50,660 bases of DNA from Peptococcaceae bacterium. Its GTDB lineage: Bacteria > Bacillota > Peptococcia > Peptococcales > Peptococcaceae. Within the stretch, counting starts at the first letter, position 1; every line of letters begins with the position of its first letter. A model generated the notes under the pieces. That model did not search any database. It saw only the letters and a list, made by a program, of their open reading frames with translations, and had not been told where the DNA came from. The stretch lies in NCBI GenBank assembly GCA_019420345.1, contig JAHZHI010000003.1, forward strand, positions 1 through 50,660, read 5' to 3'. Made by a program: the position numbers and the translations under genes. Positions 9,052 through 18,546 of the stretch are shown here, piece by piece.

Positions 9052-10982
9052 TAAAACGATCCTCTCTTAAAAAATAAATAAAGTTCATTCATGGAGATAT
9101 TCATCACAATAGGACGACCATGTGGACAAGTATGTGGATTGTCTAATTTTGAAAGCGCTTCAAATAAGTAACGTATTTCTGATTCTGTAAGTTTATAATG
9201 AGCCTTTACAGCTGCTTTGCAAGAGGCCATAATAATGCGTTCTTCATTTACCTGGGCAAGGCCATTTATGTTCTCATCTTTTTGCAGATCATCCAACAAA
9301 TCTGTAAATAAAAGTGTTAAATCATTATGAGAACTTAAAAGGACTGGAACTGCGACGATCTCATAGGAAAGAGCCTCCCTACGTTCAACAGTAAATCCTA
9401 ACTTATCCAACGTAAAAATATGTTGAATTAAGGCTGCTTCCTGTAACGGTGAAACACGAATTTTAACAGGATGCAATAGCGGTTGCTTAACAATTTTTTC
9501 CTGATTAAATGCCTTCATAAATTCTTCATACAAAATACGCTCATGTAAAGTATGTTGATCTATGATATATAGATTTTCTCGATCTTGTGCAAGAATAAAG
9601 GTTTGATTTAATTGACCAATATATTCTAGATCAGGCAAATTCGACTGCTGCAAAAATGCCTGATCTTTAATGTTATCATCTTTGTTTTCTTGTCTATCTG
9701 CAACAGTCTTTATCGCTTCGCTATTGGATGAATTATCAAAAGATACAACAGACATCTTATCATATTCCACCGCTGGTTCTGCAATTTGTTGCGAAAACGA
9801 TGCCTCAGAATTGTTGCTTTCAACATCGTTAATAGCAGCATGATCAATTATTGAAACGGGCGTTCTTTTTTCTTCTATTCTTTCAGGTGTGAAATTTAAT
9901 TTTTGTGGTGTAACGGCTTTTTTTGCAGTTTGTTGCTGTAAACAAAAATTACTGTCTGTCGGAGAAACAGAAAATGGCACACTGAGACGAGAAAGCCAAA
10001 GTTCTTCCTTCAGCAGATTGACCAGCGTACTTTTCCATTCATCAATATTCTTAAACTTAATGATTTTCTTTGAAGGATGAATATTGACATCAATATTGAA
10101 AGTTGGCAAAGTCAGTTTCAAAACACAAATTAAAAAACGCCCTTTCGGCACCAAAGTGTATACTGCTTCATCAATGATTTGATCTAATTCTTTACTCTCT
10201 ATTAAGCGTTCATTCACAAAATAGGTCATATGATTTCGGTTTTTTCTTGTTACACTTGTCGGCAAAAACCATGCTTCAACAGTTTGTTTTTGATAAAATT
10301 CATCATTTTTGAAGTGAATAATTTCACCATCAGATGGTTCTCCATAGATATAATGAAGAATATCTTCTACTGTATTCAGTTGATTGGAAGAGAAAACAAC
10401 ATCATTACCATTTATAAACGTGAAATTAATTTCTGGAAATCCCAACGCAAATTTACACATCAAGTCATAGATCAATGCACTTTCATGACTATTTGATTTT
10501 ACAAATTTTTTTCTAGCAGGAACATTATAATAGAGATCTTTTACTTCAATACAAGTTCCATGACGTGGAGCAGCAACTGTTAAATCTTTCATTCCATCGG
10601 CATCTGATGAAAATATATAGGCAGGTTCTGAGTTTGACTTTCCACTTGTAATTTTCAAACGACTGATCACAGCTATTGATGCTAATGCTTCACCCCGAAA
10701 GCCAAACGTATTTAATCGATAAACATCATTAAAATCAGTAATCTTACTTGTCGCATGACGTTCAATAGCAAGAGGAAGATCATCTTTATAAAAGCCTTCT
10801 CCGTCATCAGTCACTTTTATGAGGTCCACGCCACCATTTTCAATCTCAACTGTAATGTTGGAAGAATGTGCGTCAAGAGCATTTTCAACCAATTCTTTTA
10901 CTGCAGAAGAAGGCCGCTCAATCACTTCTCCAGCAGCAATCTGATTTGCAACTCTTGCGTCTAGAACATGAATAATCCCCAT
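9051..10982 (-). CDS. mutL: DNA mismatch repair protein MutL, endonuclease type
   Basis: This mismatch-repair protein of 643 residues links MutS recognition to strand incision. The N-terminal GHKL ATPase has ELVENALDAHSS (Mg/ATP site), DDGEGF and TFGFRGEALAS. The C-terminal part carries DQHTLHERILYE, matching the DQHA(X)2E(X)4E metal-site motif, and CPHGRPI near the end. This identifies a MutL with its own latent endonuclease, as expected where MutH is absent. The middle linker (about residues 340-450) is polar and poorly conserved. The start is preceded by AAAGGCGG and lies 13 bases after the mutS stop. Confidence 0.97.
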   Translation of the reverse strand: MGIIHVLDARVANQIAAGEVIERPSSAVKELVENALDAHSSNITVEIENGGVDLIKVTDDGEGFYKDDLPLAIERHATSKITDFNDVYRLNTFGFRGEALASIAVISRLKITSGKSNSEPAYIFSSDADGMKDLTVAAPRHGTCIEVKDLYYNVPARKKFVKSNSHESALIYDLMCKFALGFPEINFTFINGNDVVFSSNQLNTVEDILHYIYGEPSDGEIIHFKNDEFYQKQTVEAWFLPTSVTRKNRNHMTYFVNERLIESKELDQIIDEAVYTLVPKGRFLICVLKLTLPTFNIDVNIHPSKKIIKFKNIDEWKSTLVNLLKEELWLSRLSVPFSVSPTDSNFCLQQQTAKKAVTPQKLNFTPERIEEKRTPVSIIDHAAINDVESNNSEASFSQQIAEPAVEYDKMSVVSFDNSSNSEAIKTVADRQENKDDNIKDQAFLQQSNLPDLEYIGQLNQTFILAQDRENLYIIDQHTLHERILYEEFMKAFNQEKIVKQPLLHPVKIRVSPLQEAALIQHIFTLDKLGFTVERREALSYEIVAVPVLLSSHNDLTLLFTDLLDDLQKDENINGLAQVNEERIIMASCKAAVKAHYKLTESEIRYLFEALSKLDNPHTCPHGRPIVMNISMNELYLFFKRGSF

Positions 10983-10995
10983 TGTTTACCGCCTT

Positions 10996-13584
10996 TCAGT
11001 GATCCTGATTTGCTTTTTCAACAAAATCCATCAATGCATCCGCCATCTCCCGCAACGTCATATTTTCAATATCTAATGCCTTGAACTCATCTACCCATTC
11101 TGGCAATTTTGGCACCTCAGGTTCACTGAATGAGTGGCTGCATGTTAGCATAAACTCATTTTTGTTTTCATCTTGTGTTTCAAGATTATTCAAGATTTGT
11201 GTCGCCATCCGCGTAATTGTTGACGGAATCCCTGCTTTTTTTGCTACATGTATACCATAGCTTTTACTAGCAGATCCAGGGACTATTTTATGTAAAAAGA
11301 CGATATCTTTTTCATCTTCATAGACAGAAACGGTGTAATTACAGATGCCTTTTTCTGATTCTAGCGCTGTCAATTCATGATAATGTGTCGCAAAAAGAGT
11401 ACACGCATGTATGTAATTATTAATATATTGTGTAATCGCTGTTGCAAGTGCCAAACCATCATAGGTACTTGTGCCACGACCAACTTCGTCCAATATGATA
11501 AGACTATCCGCGGTTGCATTACTCGTAATAGTTGCCACTTCATTCATCTCAACCATAAACGTACTTCTGCCGCTGGCAAGATGATCACTTGCACCAATGC
11601 GAGCAAAAACACGATCAAAAACCTTCATTTCAGCCTGTTCTGCAGGGACAAAGCATCCAATTTGTACCATAATCGCTGCCAAAGCAATACTGCGACAGTA
11701 GGTGCTTTTACCCGACATGTTAGGTCCTGTAATAATAATTAATCTTTGTTCTTCTTCAGAAAACAAAACATCATTTGGTGTAAATTCACCCAATTGGTGC
11801 TGACGCTCTATCACGGGATGTCTCAGTCCCTGAATCTTGACGCTGTTATCGGTTAAAACCGGTTTGCAATAATGATTTTCAACTGAAATAGCTGCAAAAG
11901 AAACAAAAACATCAACTGTAGATAAAATCTGACTTACATACAATAATCGTTCAACTGAATGCTGCAATATTTCGATGATTCCTTTGAACAATTCCAATTC
12001 TAATGCTTTCGATCGTTCTGAAGCAGTTAAAAGCTTATTTTCCATTTCTTTTAATTCATCTGTAATATAACGCTCGCTGTTCGCAAGTGTCTGTTTACGT
12101 TGATAAGTCTCTGGTACTAATGCCTGATAAGACTTGGTGACATCCAAATAGTAGCCAAACACTTTATTATAACCGATTTTTAAATTTTTTATGCCTGTGG
12201 CATTTTTTTCCTGTTCAAGATATTTTTCCAACCATCCTTTACCATTCACGACCAACTCATGAAGCTCGCAAAGATCCGCATTATATTCTGGCCGGATTAC
12301 GCCGCCATCACGCGCTAAATAAGAAGGTGCATCTAGAATGCTGTCGTTAATAAGCGTTGCAACATCTTCTAGATCGTCAAATTCAACAGCAAAATTTTGA
12401 AATAACGGGTTTGTGCAACTACGTAATGCTTGGTGAATCTCTGGTAATCTAAACAATGAATTCTTTAATGAGACAAGATCACGAGGGGAAGCCGAACCGC
12501 AAGAAATACGGGATGCTATTCGTTCAATATCTTGAATATCATCTAGTAAATTTTCAAAACTTGATCGTAACAGATAGTTTCTAAATAATTCATCCGTTGC
12601 CTCTAACCGTAATAAGATTTGTTCATGATCGATCAGGGGCTCCTCGATCCAGCGTCGCAATAGCCTTCCACCTGCCGAAGTAGACGTTTTATTCAAAATA
12701 TCGAATAAAGAAGTACCATAATGATCATTCAAAGTAGTGACCAATTCTAAATTCTTTTTTGTAAAAAGATCCAGCTGCATAACACTATCTGTACGATATC
12801 GCTTTAAACGCAGAATATGTTTTGGTTCTATTCTTAGCATATCTTGAATATATCCCAGTAAAACAGCTGACGCAACGATTGCCGCCGTTTCTTTGCCGGG
12901 ATCGTTAAAATTTAAAACAGATAGATCATTTACATGGAAATGATCCATCAGCTTTTCAACGGCATTTTTTTGTTTAAACAAGTAGCTATTATACGGAGAT
13001 AAACTCACCCCATAAAACTCTGGTTCATGATTAGTAAACAATTGGTATAATTCTGTATCCTCATCGGAAAATACACATTCTGAAGGATGGAATTTTACAA
13101 TTTCTCGAAGTAAATCTTCTGTCCCCTCCACTTGCGTTACCAAAAATTCTCCAGTAGAAACATCTGCAACGGCTAGTCCATACGTTTTTTTCCCTACCAC
13201 ACAAATAATATAATTGCTTGAAGACTCAAGAATATTGTCCTCAAGCACCATACCTGGCGTTACAATACGAATGACTTCTCTTTTAACCAATCCTTTTACA
13301 GATTTAGGATCTTCAGTTTGCTCACAAATAGCAACTTTTTCTCCCATCTGTATAAGTTTTTTTATATAAACCTCTGCAGAATGAAAGGGTACACCACACA
13401 TAGGTACTTTAATGTTGTCCCCGCCATCACGTGCAGTCAATGTAAGACCGAGAAGCTCACTTGCTTTCTTGGCATCATCATCAAACATTTCATAAAAATC
13501 ACCAAGGCGGTAAAAAAGAATCATGTTTTTATACTGATCCTTTATCTTCTTATATTGAACAAACATAGGAGTTTTTCCAAGCAT
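10996..13584 (-). CDS. mutS: DNA mismatch repair protein MutS
   Basis: This mismatch sensor has 862 residues. The N-terminal mismatch-binding domain has the F-Y-E wedge within LGDFYEMFDDDA. The C-terminal ABC-type ATPase has GPNMSGKSTYCRS (Walker A), DEVGRGTSTYDG (Walker B) and a THYHEL switch. Length is typical. The ATG at 13584 is preferred because AGAGGA lies 6 bases upstream; an in-frame TTG five codons earlier would overlap that site. It is followed by mutL and preceded by mutS2 in one gene run. Confidence 0.97.
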   Translation of the reverse strand: MLGKTPMFVQYKKIKDQYKNMILFYRLGDFYEMFDDDAKKASELLGLTLTARDGGDNIKVPMCGVPFHSAEVYIKKLIQMGEKVAICEQTEDPKSVKGLVKREVIRIVTPGMVLEDNILESSSNYIICVVGKKTYGLAVADVSTGEFLVTQVEGTEDLLREIVKFHPSECVFSDEDTELYQLFTNHEPEFYGVSLSPYNSYLFKQKNAVEKLMDHFHVNDLSVLNFNDPGKETAAIVASAVLLGYIQDMLRIEPKHILRLKRYRTDSVMQLDLFTKKNLELVTTLNDHYGTSLFDILNKTSTSAGGRLLRRWIEEPLIDHEQILLRLEATDELFRNYLLRSSFENLLDDIQDIERIASRISCGSASPRDLVSLKNSLFRLPEIHQALRSCTNPLFQNFAVEFDDLEDVATLINDSILDAPSYLARDGGVIRPEYNADLCELHELVVNGKGWLEKYLEQEKNATGIKNLKIGYNKVFGYYLDVTKSYQALVPETYQRKQTLANSERYITDELKEMENKLLTASERSKALELELFKGIIEILQHSVERLLYVSQILSTVDVFVSFAAISVENHYCKPVLTDNSVKIQGLRHPVIERQHQLGEFTPNDVLFSEEEQRLIIITGPNMSGKSTYCRSIALAAIMVQIGCFVPAEQAEMKVFDRVFARIGASDHLASGRSTFMVEMNEVATITSNATADSLIILDEVGRGTSTYDGLALATAITQYINNYIHACTLFATHYHELTALESEKGICNYTVSVYEDEKDIVFLHKIVPGSASKSYGIHVAKKAGIPSTITRMATQILNNLETQDENKNEFMLTCSHSFSEPEVPKLPEWVDEFKALDIENMTLREMADALMDFVEKANQDH

Positions 13585-13610
13585 AGCATGTCCTCTCAAT
13601 CATAATACTT

Positions 13611-16052
13611 TTATTTCAAAATAGCGATAGTTGCACCATCGCCACCCTCGTTTGCAGGTGCATAATAAAACTGCTTGATATATTTACTGCTAGACAGTTT
13701 TTCTTTGATAGCCTTACGTAGTGCCCCTGTTCCCTTACCATGAATAATATGAACTTGATTTAAATTATTAAGATAGGCATCATCAATAAAACGATCAACT
13801 GCTGCCAATGCTTCATCAACCGTCATGCCACGCAAATCAATTTCAGATCGCACAATCTTAATTTTCATGCTTCCGCGTTTTGTCGTCACTGGCTTCGATT
13901 TTCTTTCTTTCTTAGCTTTGCTTACCTCACTAAGATTAACAGTTGATTTAATGATACCTGCCTGCACATCAACGGTCTTTTTCTCAGGATGTACTGCCAG
14001 GACAGTAGCATTCATATTATAGTTCGTAAGGTATACCTCATCCCCAGGTTTTATTTTATTAATATTCAAAGGCTCATTATTAACATTTGCAGCTACTTTC
14101 TTTTTTACTTTAACCTTATCAAGCGATTGATCGAGGTTTTTACGAAGATCAGAAAGCGCCACAGAAGCTTGCAAATGATCCTGCTTTCGTAATTCTTTTA
14201 ATTCATCTCCAACTTCTTGAACCTGTTTACGTGCCTTTTCAAGAAGAACAACGGCTTCTGCGTTGGCTTCACGCTGAACTTTTGCTCGATGTTCTTCCAA
14301 CTCCGCATTTTTTTCTCGTAGAAGCTGTTTTTCTTCTTCAATCTGACGTCTTTCGTCTTCAAAAGCCGCTTCTTGTTCATTGAGTCGTCGTTGTAGTGAC
14401 TCTAAATTTTTGACTTTATCAATCAATTCATTTTGATTGGTTTCTTGTATCTCTTTCGCATTTTGAATTATTGAATCTGGCAACCCAATCCGCTCTGCAA
14501 TTGCAAATGCATTGCTTTCACCAGAGACCCCAATGATCAGACGATAAGTTGGGCGTAAGGTTTCAATATCGAATGCCATACTTGCATTTTGTACACCAGG
14601 CGTCTGATAAGCGTAAGTCTTTAATTCACTATAATGTGTTGTCGCTAATGTCTTGCAATGTATTTTAAGATTTGCTTCCAATATTGCAGTAGCCAAAGCA
14701 GCGCCTTCACCAGGATCTGTTCCAGCACCTAATTCATCATATAATACCAGAGATCTTTCGTCCAAATTTTTCATAATATCACAGATATTAACCAAATGAG
14801 AAGAAAAAGTACTCAGCGATTGTTCAATACTTTGCTCGTCACCAATATCAACAAAGACTTTATCAAAAATGCCCATTTCAGTTTCCGGATGTACTGGAAC
14901 ATGTAAACCTGCTTGATGCATTAAAACCAATAAACCTACTGTTTTTAATGTTACTGTTTTCCCACCGGTATTTGGACCAGTAATAACGATAATACGCGTT
15001 TCATCATCCATATGCAAGCTAATCGGTACCGCTGTCTCTCGATGAAGCAGAGGATGGTAGGCTCGTTTCAAGTGCAAGGTCGTCGATGGTAACGTATGTG
15101 GTGCAAGAGCATCCATCTTAATTGCCAATTGTGCTTTTCCAACTGTAAAATCAATGATGCCAAGATGATACATATTCGATTTTAACGCCTGCTGTTCTGC
15201 GGCACATTCTTCAGACAAGACTTTTAATATCTGATATATTTCGTGTTTTTCATCTTGCTCTAATTGAGCCATCTTATTGTTTAAAGGAACCACTTCTGAT
15301 GGTTCAACATAAATGGTCGATCCACTTGCGGATTGATCGTGAATAATCCCCGGCACTCGGCTTTTATACTCTACTTTAACCGGGATTACCAATCGATCAC
15401 CTCGTACAGTAACGATTTGCTCTTGAAGTGCCTCGCTTATGTTACTGCTTTTAACCAATTGATCCATCTTTCTACGGATATTTTGCTGTAACATCGCCAT
15501 ATTCCGTCGAATGTTTCCCAGCTCTACAGACGCACTATCAAGAACATAGCCATCTTCACGAATGGTGCGATTAATTTTTGTACGTAAAGAATCATTAACA
15601 ACTAATGCGTCTGCATATTCTAACATTCGCACAAGATGATATCCATTTTTTTTCACTCGAAAAAATTGATTAAGATTTTTCGCAGCATAAAGCGAACGTT
15701 CAATATCAATAAATTCACCAGCTTCTAATACTTGATGAATCCGAAGTTTCTTGAGCACCTCATGTAAATCGCGAATACCCCCCAGCGGAATCGTCTCACC
15801 AACGGCAAGCATCGAAACAATTTCTGCAGTCTCTTCCTGCCAAGCAACGATTTGCTCTTTATCCTCACTTGGGAAGCACATGTTCGCTCGTTTTTTACCT
15901 AACGACGAGCTACATTCTGCCGCCAACATTTCCCGAATTTTTGTAAATTCTAATTTATCCAATACAGGACTGTTTTTATAGTAAGACAACTTATTATCGA
16001 ACTCCTTTAATAAAATGCCCATCTGTGGTGTTGGTTTGGAAAGAAAAAACAT
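13611..16052 (-). CDS. mutS2: Endonuclease MutS2 (RqcU)
   Basis: This is a MutS paralogue of 813 residues without the mismatch-binding domain. Relatives suppress recombination or, in B. subtilis, act on collided ribosomes. It has Walker A GPNTGGKTVTLKT, Walker B LYDELGAGTDPGEG, a long charged coiled coil (about residues 520-640), a KOW-like segment, and a C-terminal Smr domain with LDLRG-type IDLRGMTVDEAL and HGKGTGALRKAI. The start at 16052 has AAGGA 5 bases upstream but lies 59 bases inside the preceding U32 gene, an unusually long overlap. A start at 16022 is possible but lacks a ribosome binding site. Confidence 0.95.
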   Translation of the reverse strand: MFFLSKPTPQMGILLKEFDNKLSYYKNSPVLDKLEFTKIREMLAAECSSSLGKKRANMCFPSEDKEQIVAWQEETAEIVSMLAVGETIPLGGIRDLHEVLKKLRIHQVLEAGEFIDIERSLYAAKNLNQFFRVKKNGYHLVRMLEYADALVVNDSLRTKINRTIREDGYVLDSASVELGNIRRNMAMLQQNIRRKMDQLVKSSNISEALQEQIVTVRGDRLVIPVKVEYKSRVPGIIHDQSASGSTIYVEPSEVVPLNNKMAQLEQDEKHEIYQILKVLSEECAAEQQALKSNMYHLGIIDFTVGKAQLAIKMDALAPHTLPSTTLHLKRAYHPLLHRETAVPISLHMDDETRIIVITGPNTGGKTVTLKTVGLLVLMHQAGLHVPVHPETEMGIFDKVFVDIGDEQSIEQSLSTFSSHLVNICDIMKNLDERSLVLYDELGAGTDPGEGAALATAILEANLKIHCKTLATTHYSELKTYAYQTPGVQNASMAFDIETLRPTYRLIIGVSGESNAFAIAERIGLPDSIIQNAKEIQETNQNELIDKVKNLESLQRRLNEQEAAFEDERRQIEEEKQLLREKNAELEEHRAKVQREANAEAVVLLEKARKQVQEVGDELKELRKQDHLQASVALSDLRKNLDQSLDKVKVKKKVAANVNNEPLNINKIKPGDEVYLTNYNMNATVLAVHPEKKTVDVQAGIIKSTVNLSEVSKAKKERKSKPVTTKRGSMKIKIVRSEIDLRGMTVDEALAAVDRFIDDAYLNNLNQVHIIHGKGTGALRKAIKEKLSSSKYIKQFYYAPANEGGDGATIAILK

Positions 16053-18546
16053 GTTTTTCCTTTTTTTCTTTTTTAAAAATTTGCTTACGCAACGCAGAAA
16101 GTACTTTTACAGCTTCTCCTAATTCAGATGGCGCCATAAAAGCACCTGCAATTCGCCAATAATCCAAACACAATTGACTGATTGCGTCCATATGCTGAAA
16201 TAAGCTATATACCTTATCGTTTAATATATAGATATTGCAAAAGTGATCTCCTACAACTTGATATTCTTTTCCATCACGTTCTAAAGAATATTCATTTTTT
16301 ACACATGGACGATTGCACGGTTTCTTTATTTCGCGCTGTCCAATAATGCTCCCCATTGGACAGTACCGCGTATTCATTGCTGGTATTCGGCCATAGACAA
16401 TCATTTCAAGAGGAATATTGCCTATCGTTGACAAGTTTTTCAGCCGCTGATGATCTAATTCAATGGATATCGTTTGACGAGAAACACCAACCTGAGATAA
16501 AGCTGCTGCTGTAAGATCATTGGTCAGATTCATCTGATAATCCCCTGCAACATATTCAATACCAAGATCATCTAATAACTTTAGTTGACCAATATTTGAA
16601 ATCATAAAACGTTTAACGCCCATTTCAAACAGGGCCTTGCATCTTGCCGCATAATAATCCTCTTCTGCAGATTCTTTAATCAATGGAGGAAGCGAAACAA
16701 TCACAGGTATTTCTCGTGCATATTGAATAATTTCTTCATTTGTTAATCCATCATGTCTTTGCGTTTCCAGCAACAGAATATTCAATTCATCAATTTCTCC
16801 GAGAAGAGCAACTTCTGCCTGTTCTTTTGTTCGCACTTGTACAGAAATTTTTGGTGTATTTTGAATGAGAATTTGTGGTGGAATTTCATCTAAAACTAAT
16901 AGGCATTCCTCACAACGTTCTTCTACATTAAAATGCTGATCTTCATATTCCTCTTTCAAAACAAGATTGTTATTCACACATTGATCAAAAAAAGAAGCTG
17001 CTGCATTTTTTCCATTCGTAATCACACTCATCGGCACAAAGGATGCCATTGGCTCATTAATTTCAATATTTCCAATTGAATACCCTGTATTTTCCAATTT
17101 ATGTAAAGTATTGTTAATAACTTCTCTGCTTGATTTTCCACTATTTGATTTTTCGACAAGGAAATCAGCTTCCCAATGAAAAGGCGTTGTTTCATTATGA
17201 TCTTTTTCAAGTAAAACATCCATAGAAAAAGGCTTGCCATATTCCGCCTGAACATAAAAATGCAGCGTTCCCTTTTTCTCGGATAAACGCTTTGGAAATG
17301 CTTTCACTTTAAGCAAATTCTTCGAAAGATCTTTGTCAAAAGTTTTGTAGCAATACTTCACATCGGATAAACGGGAACCGTCACTGAATCCATGCTTAAT
17401 AGTAACAAGAGCGCCCTTACCAAACGCTTTTCCCTTTTTCCCATTATTATCAATGATCGAATCAATATATCCGCCCCACAGAGGTTGCAACATAGCATCA
17501 TAAAACGCTATACCGTCCCCTGTGTGCAATGGTTCCTGTAACAAAATCTGACATTCTGATTTTGTGATCTTTTTAATATCACCCAGAGGAATACCCGTAT
17601 TTTTAGGCGTATGATAACTCATCATGGATTTCCCAGGAACACCTTGAAGGTACGCAGACGAGAAACCTTCTCGATTAAAAATAACAGCCATATTTTTTAA
17701 ATCACGATCCTTGACATCGTCTTGAATAAAATCCCCCTGTGTTAATCTATCGACATGCTCACGATAAACATCAGTCATAAGGGCAACATATTCTGGCTGC
17801 TTCATCCTGCCTTCTATTTTCAATGATTGTACTGGGACTGATAATAAGTCTGGTAAGTTTTTGAGAAGGTTCATATCCTTTGGGCTTAAAAGATAATTCT
17901 CTACGATTTTTTTTTGTTTTTCACAATGCTTCTCATATAAAGTATATCTACGTCGACAAGGTTGAGCACATTGTCCTCTATTTCCACTTCGATCACCTTG
18001 TAAGCTACTCATATAACAAAGGCCAGAGTAACTAACACAAAGAGCACCTTGAACAAAAACTTCCAGATCAATCTTTGAAGCATTTCTTATGGATTTCATC
18101 ATTTCTAATGAAGTTTCTCTCGCTAAAACAACGCGATCAAAGCCTAATTCCTCCGCTGCTTGCACTCCACATACATTCATAATTGCCATTTGAGTAGAAG
18201 CATGCACTTCAGTTTCTGGAAAATGTGCCATAATAAGCGTTGCAATGCCAAAATCCTGAACAATAAATGCATCTATGCCATGTGAAACCAATATTGAAAT
18301 TTGAGAAATTGCCTCTTCTAATTCATCGTTAAATAATAAAATATTCAACGCACAAAAAACTTTCGCCTGACGTTCATGCGCATAATCAATTAGAGTAACC
18401 ATTTCTTCTTGCGTTAAATTATGCGCTTTCGCTCTTGCACTAAATTGGCTAAGCCCTACATAGACAGCATCAGCACCATGATCAATCGCTAATTTTGCAA
18501 TTTCCAAGTCTCCGGCAGGTAATAATAACTCTGGTCTACTTATCAT
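15994..18546 (-). CDS. Large U32-family protein with DUF3656-type C-terminal extension
   Basis: The protein has 850 residues, about twice the length of a simple U32 member. Residues 1-330 are a typical U32 domain: LLLPAGDLEIAKLAI at the start, the signature around EVFVQGALC, and four cluster cysteines at about 170, 177, 193 and 197. The middle region resembles the DUF3656 segment of long U32 proteins. The last 250 residues look like a second barrel-like half with its own cysteines in CPMGSIIG and CNRPC. Known U32 proteins modify RNA (TrhP on tRNA U34, RlhA on 23S rRNA C2501), so an RNA hydroxylation role is likely but the target is unknown. It overlaps the ABC-F gene by 4 bases and mutS2 by 59 bases. 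Confidence 0.85.
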   Translation of the reverse strand: MISRPELLLPAGDLEIAKLAIDHGADAVYVGLSQFSARAKAHNLTQEEMVTLIDYAHERQAKVFCALNILLFNDELEEAISQISILVSHGIDAFIVQDFGIATLIMAHFPETEVHASTQMAIMNVCGVQAAEELGFDRVVLARETSLEMMKSIRNASKIDLEVFVQGALCVSYSGLCYMSSLQGDRSGNRGQCAQPCRRRYTLYEKHCEKQKKIVENYLLSPKDMNLLKNLPDLLSVPVQSLKIEGRMKQPEYVALMTDVYREHVDRLTQGDFIQDDVKDRDLKNMAVIFNREGFSSAYLQGVPGKSMMSYHTPKNTGIPLGDIKKITKSECQILLQEPLHTGDGIAFYDAMLQPLWGGYIDSIIDNNGKKGKAFGKGALVTIKHGFSDGSRLSDVKYCYKTFDKDLSKNLLKVKAFPKRLSEKKGTLHFYVQAEYGKPFSMDVLLEKDHNETTPFHWEADFLVEKSNSGKSSREVINNTLHKLENTGYSIGNIEINEPMASFVPMSVITNGKNAAASFFDQCVNNNLVLKEEYEDQHFNVEERCEECLLVLDEIPPQILIQNTPKISVQVRTKEQAEVALLGEIDELNILLLETQRHDGLTNEEIIQYAREIPVIVSLPPLIKESAEEDYYAARCKALFEMGVKRFMISNIGQLKLLDDLGIEYVAGDYQMNLTNDLTAAALSQVGVSRQTISIELDHQRLKNLSTIGNIPLEMIVYGRIPAMNTRYCPMGSIIGQREIKKPCNRPCVKNEYSLERDGKEYQVVGDHFCNIYILNDKVYSLFQHMDAISQLCLDYWRIAGAFMAPSELGEAVKVLSALRKQIFKKEKKEKHVFSFQTNTTDGHFIKGVR

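Noticed and set aside
13611..16052. mutS2 as a second mismatch-repair MutS
   Set aside because: It lacks the F-x-E mismatch-binding domain and has an Smr domain, so it is MutS2.
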